NCBI GenBank assembly: GCA_030154225.1
Contig: JASKKI010000022.1
Span: 1 to 34,521 of the forward strand
DNA length: 34,521 bases
From: Clostridia bacterium
Lineage (GTDB): Bacteria; Bacillota; Peptococcia; Peptococcales; BICA1-8
Direction: 5' to 3'
Made by a program: the position numbers and the translations under genes. Below, piece by piece: positions 30,341-34,521 of this stretch. The stretch's first letter is position 1. Every line of letters begins with the position of its first letter. The notes beneath the pieces are model-generated. The model had not been told where the DNA came from. It did not search any database and saw only the letters and a list, made by a program, of their open reading frames with translations.

Positions 30341-31759
30341 TTACAATCGTCTAATTCTAAATTCTGGAGAAATTTGTTTATCAGCTGTTCCACCGACAAC
30401 TAGTTCTTTGATTTTCATTGTGGGCTGGGCATCAGATACGGGAACACCCTGACCTTCTTTGCCACAAGTACCTATTGCATACCCTAAATCATTACCCACC
30501 ATTTCTACCATCTGCAGGGTTTCCGGGCCATTACCGGTTAAAGTTGCTCCTTTTACTGCGGTAGTTACCTCTCCATTTTCTATTAAATACCCTTCAGCTA
30601 CATCAAATACATAATCACCATTGGTGGTGTTAACCTGGCCACCCCCCATTTTTTTAACCAATAAGCCATTTTTTGTTGACTTAATTATCTTTTCAGGGTC
30701 ATCTTTGCCTTTAGCTATATAGGTATTAGTCATTCTAGGAATTGGTCGTTCTTTATAAGATTCCCGCCGGCCGTTTCCAGATGCTTCCTTTCCTTCTTTT
30801 CGAGCAGTAAATTTATCATACATATAGCTTTCTAATATTCCGTTATTAATTAGCACATTTTTCTTCCCAACAGTACCTTCATCATCATAGCGGAAAGAAC
30901 CATATTTATAGGGAATGGTAGCATCATCAATAACTGTTACCAGCTCAGAAGCTACTTTTTCTCCTATTTTATTGGCATAAACTGATAAGCCTTTTTGGGC
31001 TAAATCTGCTTCCAAACCGTGACCACAGGCTTCATGGACCATAGTCCCACCTGCTTCACTAGCCATCACTACCGGCATTTTGCCGCTAGGACAAGGTTGA
31101 GCTTTAAGCATTAATAAGGCACGATTAGCTGCTTCTAGCCCCAAATCTTTGGGTTCACGCTCATCAAAAATTTCAAAGCCTCGGGTCCCACCCAAAGAAG
31201 TATAGCCTGTTTGAATAGAATCACCATCACTGGCAATAGCATTACATATAAAACGGGTCCTGATTCTCTCATCCTCTACATAAATCCCATCACTATTGGC
31301 AATAGTTACCTTTTGCCTAACATCACCATAACCAACACTAACCTGCTTAATTTTTTCATCAACAGAACGGGCCGCATCATCGGTAGCTTTTACTTTTTCT
31401 ACTTTTTCCTCCACATTAACTTTATCCGGTGGTAATTCAATATTAAATTCTAATAAAGGTTTAGGTGTTGTAAAATCCAAATTTATATTTTTTTTGCCAC
31501 CTGTAGCTGCTCTACTGGCAATTTCTGCAACCTTTTTTAAACTTTTTTCAGTAATAACATTAGTAAAGGCATAAGCCGTACTTTCACCGGAGATTACTCT
31601 AATACCGGCACCGACATCAATACCTGAATTGATTCTTTCAATTTTTTGAGACTCGCAAAGGATACTTGTTGTTTCTTTATGTTCTATAAATATTTCAGCT
31701 AAATCTCCACCTTTGGCTAAAGCAATATCCAGTATTTCCTTTAACTGTTTTTTATCCAT
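30341..31759 (-). CDS. tldD: TldD zinc metalloprotease
   Basis: TldD is the catalytic half of the TldD/TldE protease. The 472-residue protein has the diagnostic HExxxH zinc motif in MVHEACGHGLEADL, with H242, E243 and H247. Other family segments are GIDVGAGIRVISGESTAYAF, TRGFEIFDE, GRRESYKERPIPRMTNTYI and the C-terminal VEMVGNDLGYAIGTCGKEGQ. It starts at the ATG at 31759 behind GAGGTGGAG and lies 45 bp after pilO, ending at a strong terminator. It may therefore be co-transcribed with pilMNO or have a weak promoter of its own. Confidence 0.95.
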   Translation of the reverse strand: MDKKQLKEILDIALAKGGDLAEIFIEHKETTSILCESQKIERINSGIDVGAGIRVISGESTAYAFTNVITEKSLKKVAEIASRAATGGKKNINLDFTTPKPLLEFNIELPPDKVNVEEKVEKVKATDDAARSVDEKIKQVSVGYGDVRQKVTIANSDGIYVEDERIRTRFICNAIASDGDSIQTGYTSLGGTRGFEIFDEREPKDLGLEAANRALLMLKAQPCPSGKMPVVMASEAGGTMVHEACGHGLEADLAQKGLSVYANKIGEKVASELVTVIDDATIPYKYGSFRYDDEGTVGKKNVLINNGILESYMYDKFTARKEGKEASGNGRRESYKERPIPRMTNTYIAKGKDDPEKIIKSTKNGLLVKKMGGGQVNTTNGDYVFDVAEGYLIENGEVTTAVKGATLTGNGPETLQMVEMVGNDLGYAIGTCGKEGQGVPVSDAQPTMKIKELVVGGTADKQISPEFRIRRL

Positions 31760-31804
31760 TTCTCCACCTCGAAAAAGAATAGATTCCTGCTATTAGTTTT
31801 ATAC

Positions 31805-32449
31805 TTATTTCTTATTTAGTATACCTGGCTCAAAAGGTTCGGGCCTAAAATTATTAGGGTCAACAGTCTCCCAGGTTATATCTCCTTCCAGGGCAATATT
31901 GTTAATGGTAACCTGAAAAACCAGTTCTTCACTTGGTCTTTTCCACTTCTTATTTTCCTGACTAATTAAATATTTACCAATATAAAGATCTTTAATATTA
32001 ATATAATAAGGCATTTCCTCCATTTGCCTTAACCAGTATAAAAATTCTGCATAGTCACCTATAAATGCTAAAGAATATTCCCTGTGTTTAAATTCTTCTA
32101 AATCCACCTTATCCTGAGATTGAAAACCAATTATATTTAAATTAGCTTTTTCCGCATATTTGCTGGCATCCAATAAGACTAGCTGGGATTCTAATCCTAA
32201 ATCATATTGTTTTTTAAACTCCCAGGTTCGATGCTCCATTTCCTTTAATTTATTAGCATTAATTCCTTTAATTTTTTTTCCAACCAAAGTTAGTTCATTT
32301 TCTAACTGAGTTATCTTCTCTTTAGTTTCTTGAATATGAGAAATTTCCTTTTTTATAAAAAAGTTATATGAAGCTACAATGATTAAAAGGATCAAAAGAT
32401 AGAGAAGAGGTTTTCTAACCTTAAGCTTCTCGGCTAAATAATCCATCAT
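31805..32449 (-). CDS. pilO: PilO-like type IV pilus assembly protein
   Basis: PilO and PilN form the inner-membrane alignment complex of type IV pili. This 214-residue protein has an N-terminal membrane helix (PLLYLLILLIIVASYNFFI), a coiled coil (about residues 36-75) and a ferredoxin-like C-terminal domain with EYSLAFIGDYAEFLYWLRQM, which is a typical PilO segment. Its ATG overlaps the pilN stop as ATGA. The sequence is divergent, so the call depends partly on the neighbours. Confidence 0.85.
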   Translation of the reverse strand: MMDYLAEKLKVRKPLLYLLILLIIVASYNFFIKKEISHIQETKEKITQLENELTLVGKKIKGINANKLKEMEHRTWEFKKQYDLGLESQLVLLDASKYAEKANLNIIGFQSQDKVDLEEFKHREYSLAFIGDYAEFLYWLRQMEEMPYYINIKDLYIGKYLISQENKKWKRPSEELVFQVTINNIALEGDITWETVDPNNFRPEPFEPGILNKK

Positions 32450-33051
32450 TTTGAACCATCCCCTTCTGGAGGAGTAAACAATTTAATATTTTCTTTTAAT
32501 TGAGCAGTTATTTTAAACTTTACATTTTCAGTTAAGATAATACTTCCCGTGTTCAGGCTGGAGATTTTTCCTTTAACCTTTTCAACATTATCAACATCAA
32601 CTTGTTTAAACCACTGTAGTTTCCGGATGTTAATAGCCAGGTTACCTACTGTGGAAAAATTTTTGGCTTCTCCTTCAATAAAAACTTTATCTTCCTCTTT
32701 AGAAATTTTTACAAACCAGATATCATCTTCTAAACTCCCGGCAATATCGGCTAAAATATCAGACCAAACCTGTTTAGCTTTCCCTATTTTATCTGCTAGC
32801 TGCTCAATTTTTTTAATTGCTTCCAATGTTTTTTCATATTCTTGTACTTTTTCAAAAACAGGCTTTAAATTTTCTATATTGGCCTGCAAATTATCTAATT
32901 TTTCATCTAAGCCCATACGGTAAAAATAGTAATTAACACCCGAAAACCCCATTGTAAAAGCAATAATTGAAATTAATAATACTTTACTTAAACGCTTCCA
33001 CTGAAGTAATGGTTTAGGCTGGTATTTAGGAGGTAGTAAATTTATGGCCAA
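32446..33051 (-). CDS. pilN: PilN-like type IV pilus assembly protein
   Basis: The protein begins with MAINLLPPKYQPK, which is the conserved PilN N-terminus that contacts PilM. A membrane helix follows (VLLISIIAFTMGFSGVNYYF), then a coiled coil and a ferredoxin-like domain with WSDILADIAGSLEDDIWFVK and GNLAINIRKLQWFKQVDVD. The length is 201 residues. It starts at the ATG at 33051, behind GGAGGTGG located at the end of pilM, and overlaps pilO by 4 nt. Confidence 0.9.
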   Translation of the reverse strand: MAINLLPPKYQPKPLLQWKRLSKVLLISIIAFTMGFSGVNYYFYRMGLDEKLDNLQANIENLKPVFEKVQEYEKTLEAIKKIEQLADKIGKAKQVWSDILADIAGSLEDDIWFVKISKEEDKVFIEGEAKNFSTVGNLAINIRKLQWFKQVDVDNVEKVKGKISSLNTGSIILTENVKFKITAQLKENIKLFTPPEGDGSK

Positions 33052-33972
33052 TTATTCCACCTCCCGTAAGAGTAGCCCTAGAGCAAAAGTATAACTTGAA
33101 TTAATTTCTGTTCCAACCTGTAATAAATCTAAACTTTCATTTTTTAAGTCAACATTTATTACATTAATACCCAATTCCGCTTTTAATAAATTGGCTGTAT
33201 CAGCACCAGCCCGAGGGCCGAATAAATAGATATTACCTGAGCTTATCATTTGTAATTGTCTATGTAAATAGCTATTTACCCTTTGATATTCGGCAACTAA
33301 TCTATTAGTTATTTCCTGGTCCCAATCTACATTATGAATAAAAAAAATATTACCGTTAGTGAGGAAACTAAATACACCCCTTTGCTCATCCAGATATATG
33401 CAACAAACGGTATCTCCTTCCTCTTTATTTTGCAAATGCAAATAAAGGTACTTAAGTATGGTACCTTCCACATCCACTACCTGGGGCATTAATCCAGCCT
33501 GAGCTAATATATCACAATAGTTTTCCACATATTGTTTTCTGGCAGCAATTATCAATAGTCTTAACTGGTTGCTATTTAACCCAGTTATTTTGCCTAAAAT
33601 CTCAAAATCAAATAACAGTTCTTCCGGAGGTATAGGGATATACTTGGTAACCTCCCACTGTAAAACTTGCTCTAACTCTTTTTCTGGTATTTCCGGTAAG
33701 CTAATAACCCTGGAAATAATTTGTTTACCACCCAGGGCAATATAAACAGGAAGTTTTTTAAGTTTATTTTTCTCTACAAACATAGAAAGTTCTTGCCCAT
33801 CTAGAGGTAATTGGGTTAAATATTCAATTGTCCGGATTTTATCCTTATAATTTGCTACAGCTATAAATATTCTATCATCACTAATATGAACAGCAACCTT
33901 CTTTTTGTTTTTTGAGAACAAATCCTCTACTACCCCTCTCCTAAGAAAAACTGGCCCAGTCAATTTTTCCAT
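33052..33972 (-). CDS. pilM: PilM-like type IV pilus assembly ATPase-fold protein
   Basis: PilM is a cytosolic actin-like protein that binds the N-terminus of PilN. This 306-residue protein has VAVHISDDRIFIAVANYKD near the start, then VISLPEIPEKELEQVLQWEV and TKYIPIPPEELLFDFEIL, all typical of PilM. LPQVVDVEGTILKYLYLH-like segment (MPQVVDVEGTIL) follows. It is shorter than the usual 350 residues, with a reduced C-terminal part. It abuts pilN directly. Confidence 0.87.
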   Translation of the reverse strand: MEKLTGPVFLRRGVVEDLFSKNKKKVAVHISDDRIFIAVANYKDKIRTIEYLTQLPLDGQELSMFVEKNKLKKLPVYIALGGKQIISRVISLPEIPEKELEQVLQWEVTKYIPIPPEELLFDFEILGKITGLNSNQLRLLIIAARKQYVENYCDILAQAGLMPQVVDVEGTILKYLYLHLQNKEEGDTVCCIYLDEQRGVFSFLTNGNIFFIHNVDWDQEITNRLVAEYQRVNSYLHRQLQMISSGNIYLFGPRAGADTANLLKAELGINVINVDLKNESLDLLQVGTEINSSYTFALGLLLREVE

Positions 33973-34029
33973 TCTCCAGAATCTACAATACTATAGACTA
34001 ACAAAAGTTTTATCCATTTGTACAGACTA

Positions 34030-34296
34030 TTAATGTCTCGGATTTTTAGACACATGTTCTATTGCTTTACTTACTTCTACCAATAAATCTGTAGAGAGCT
34101 GGCTGTTTAAAACACCTGTTCTGACAAAAAGTTCACCTTTATCTGTATTAACATAACGGGGTGGTAAATGATTTAAAGCCATGGCCATAATATCAGCTTT
34201 ACATGTATCACAGAAGCAAACATCAGATCTTTTTTTACACTGCTCTTCCACAAGTTGACTAACTAGAAGTTCGGTTAAATTTACAGGTTTTTTCAT
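34030..34296 (-). CDS. ComFB-like late competence protein
   Basis: This 88-residue protein matches the ComFB family: four cysteines at C20, C27, C29 and C32 (CFCDTCKADIM), then MALNHLPPRYV and GELFVRTGVL. B. subtilis ComFB binds zinc through cysteines, and cyanobacterial ComFB proteins are reported to bind cyclic di-nucleotides and to affect type IV pilus functions. It lies 57 bp before pilM, so a pilus or competence role is plausible here. The ATG at 34296 sits behind GGGGGA. Confidence 0.85.
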   Translation of the reverse strand: MKKPVNLTELLVSQLVEEQCKKRSDVCFCDTCKADIMAMALNHLPPRYVNTDKGELFVRTGVLNSQLSTDLLVEVSKAIEHVSKNPRH

Positions 34297-34323
34297 ACAA
34301 ATCCCCCACTTTATATTAATGTC

Positions 34324-34521
34324 TTAATTAAAATCAATTAGTTTAATATCATATCCAGGAGTATAGTTGCCATCCCAGTTATAAAAAATATCTCCCGAAA
34401 TTGAAAAATGTTTATGATAATCTAAATTTCCCATTATATAAATATTACCGTTAATAGTTGTATTATTTTTAAAAGTCAAATTTCCTTTAACATAAATATT
34501 ACCGTTAATAGTTGTATTATT
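34324..34521 (-). CDS. C-terminal part of a repeat-containing, beta-helix-like protein (5' end outside window)
   Basis: The last 65 codons of a gene enter from the window edge and end with TAA at 34324. The translation has two 18-residue repeats, NNTTINGNIYVKGNLTFK and NNTTINGNIYIMGNLDY, then a short tail ending DIKLIDFN. Repeats alternating small polar and hydrophobic residues with a GN turn are typical of beta-helix or bactofilin-like walls, as seen in proteins encoded near clostridial type IV pili. The full protein is needed to name it. Confidence 0.7.
   Translation of the reverse strand, partial: NNTTINGNIYVKGNLTFKNNTTINGNIYIMGNLDYHKHFSISGDIFYNWDGNYTPGYDIKLIDFN
34438..34521 (-). repeat. 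54-bp-period coding repeat
   Basis: A 30-nt stretch is identical at 34438-34467 and 34492-34521, giving a period of 54 bp (18 codons). The second copy runs into the window edge, so more copies probably lie beyond it. Confidence 0.85.

Noticed and set aside
1-34521. CRISPR array, phage, transposon or defence island
   Set aside because: No regular spaced repeats, transposase, integrase or restriction genes are visible. Gene order is that of a conserved clostridial core region.

Overview
The window is an AT-rich chromosomal segment from a spore-forming, anaerobic, low-GC Gram-positive bacterium of the Clostridia. The evidence is a complete spoIIIA operon, spoIVB and spo0A, an electron-bifurcating NfnAB transhydrogenase, an Asp23/AmaP/DUF2273 envelope module, pilMNO genes and an OLE RNA, which is a large structured RNA known mainly from extremophilic Firmicutes. 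I cannot name the species. All 43 credible protein genes and the RNA gene lie on the minus strand, so transcription runs from high to low coordinates. I see no rRNA, tRNA, CRISPR array, insertion sequence or phage gene.

Region A (34521 to 30341) holds the 3' end of a repeat-bearing surface or pilus-associated protein, a ComFB-like gene, pilM-pilN-pilO and tldD, and closes with a terminator. Region B (30247 to 24036) holds a MagIII-like DNA glycosylase, a 14-TM MFS exporter, tldE, aroQ, an M24 aminopeptidase, efp and a small zinc-ribbon protein, and ends in two hairpins. Region C (23883 to 18515) is spoIIIAA to spoIIIAH with a sigma-E-like promoter in front. Region D (18343 to 10604) holds asp23, amaP, DUF2273, nusB, a TsaD paralogue, nfnA-nfnB, xseA, xseB, ispA and a YuiD-like membrane protein. 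Region E (10590 to 37) holds the OLE RNA with its own promoter, an oapA-dxs fused reading frame, tlyA, a membrane-anchored nuclease-like gene, nadK, mnmM/ytqB, argR, recN, spoIVB and spo0A.

The most notable finding is the OLE locus. The region from about 9955 to 10552 has no credible protein on either strand, is richer in GC than its surroundings, closes with a perfect 10-bp long-range helix, and sits exactly where OLE RNAs sit. Its protein partner OapA, normally a separate gene, is fused in frame to DXS, the first enzyme of the MEP isoprenoid pathway. The original dxs ribosome-binding site and a TTG start survive inside the fused frame, so a fusion and a free DXS could both be made. A second reading frame has also lost its expected stop: spoIVB runs on through a textbook intrinsic terminator and through a near-consensus sigma-H promoter with an overlapping 0A box that should drive spo0A. 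Degenerate 7-nt repeats occur in three intergenic gaps, one of them between OLE and oapA.
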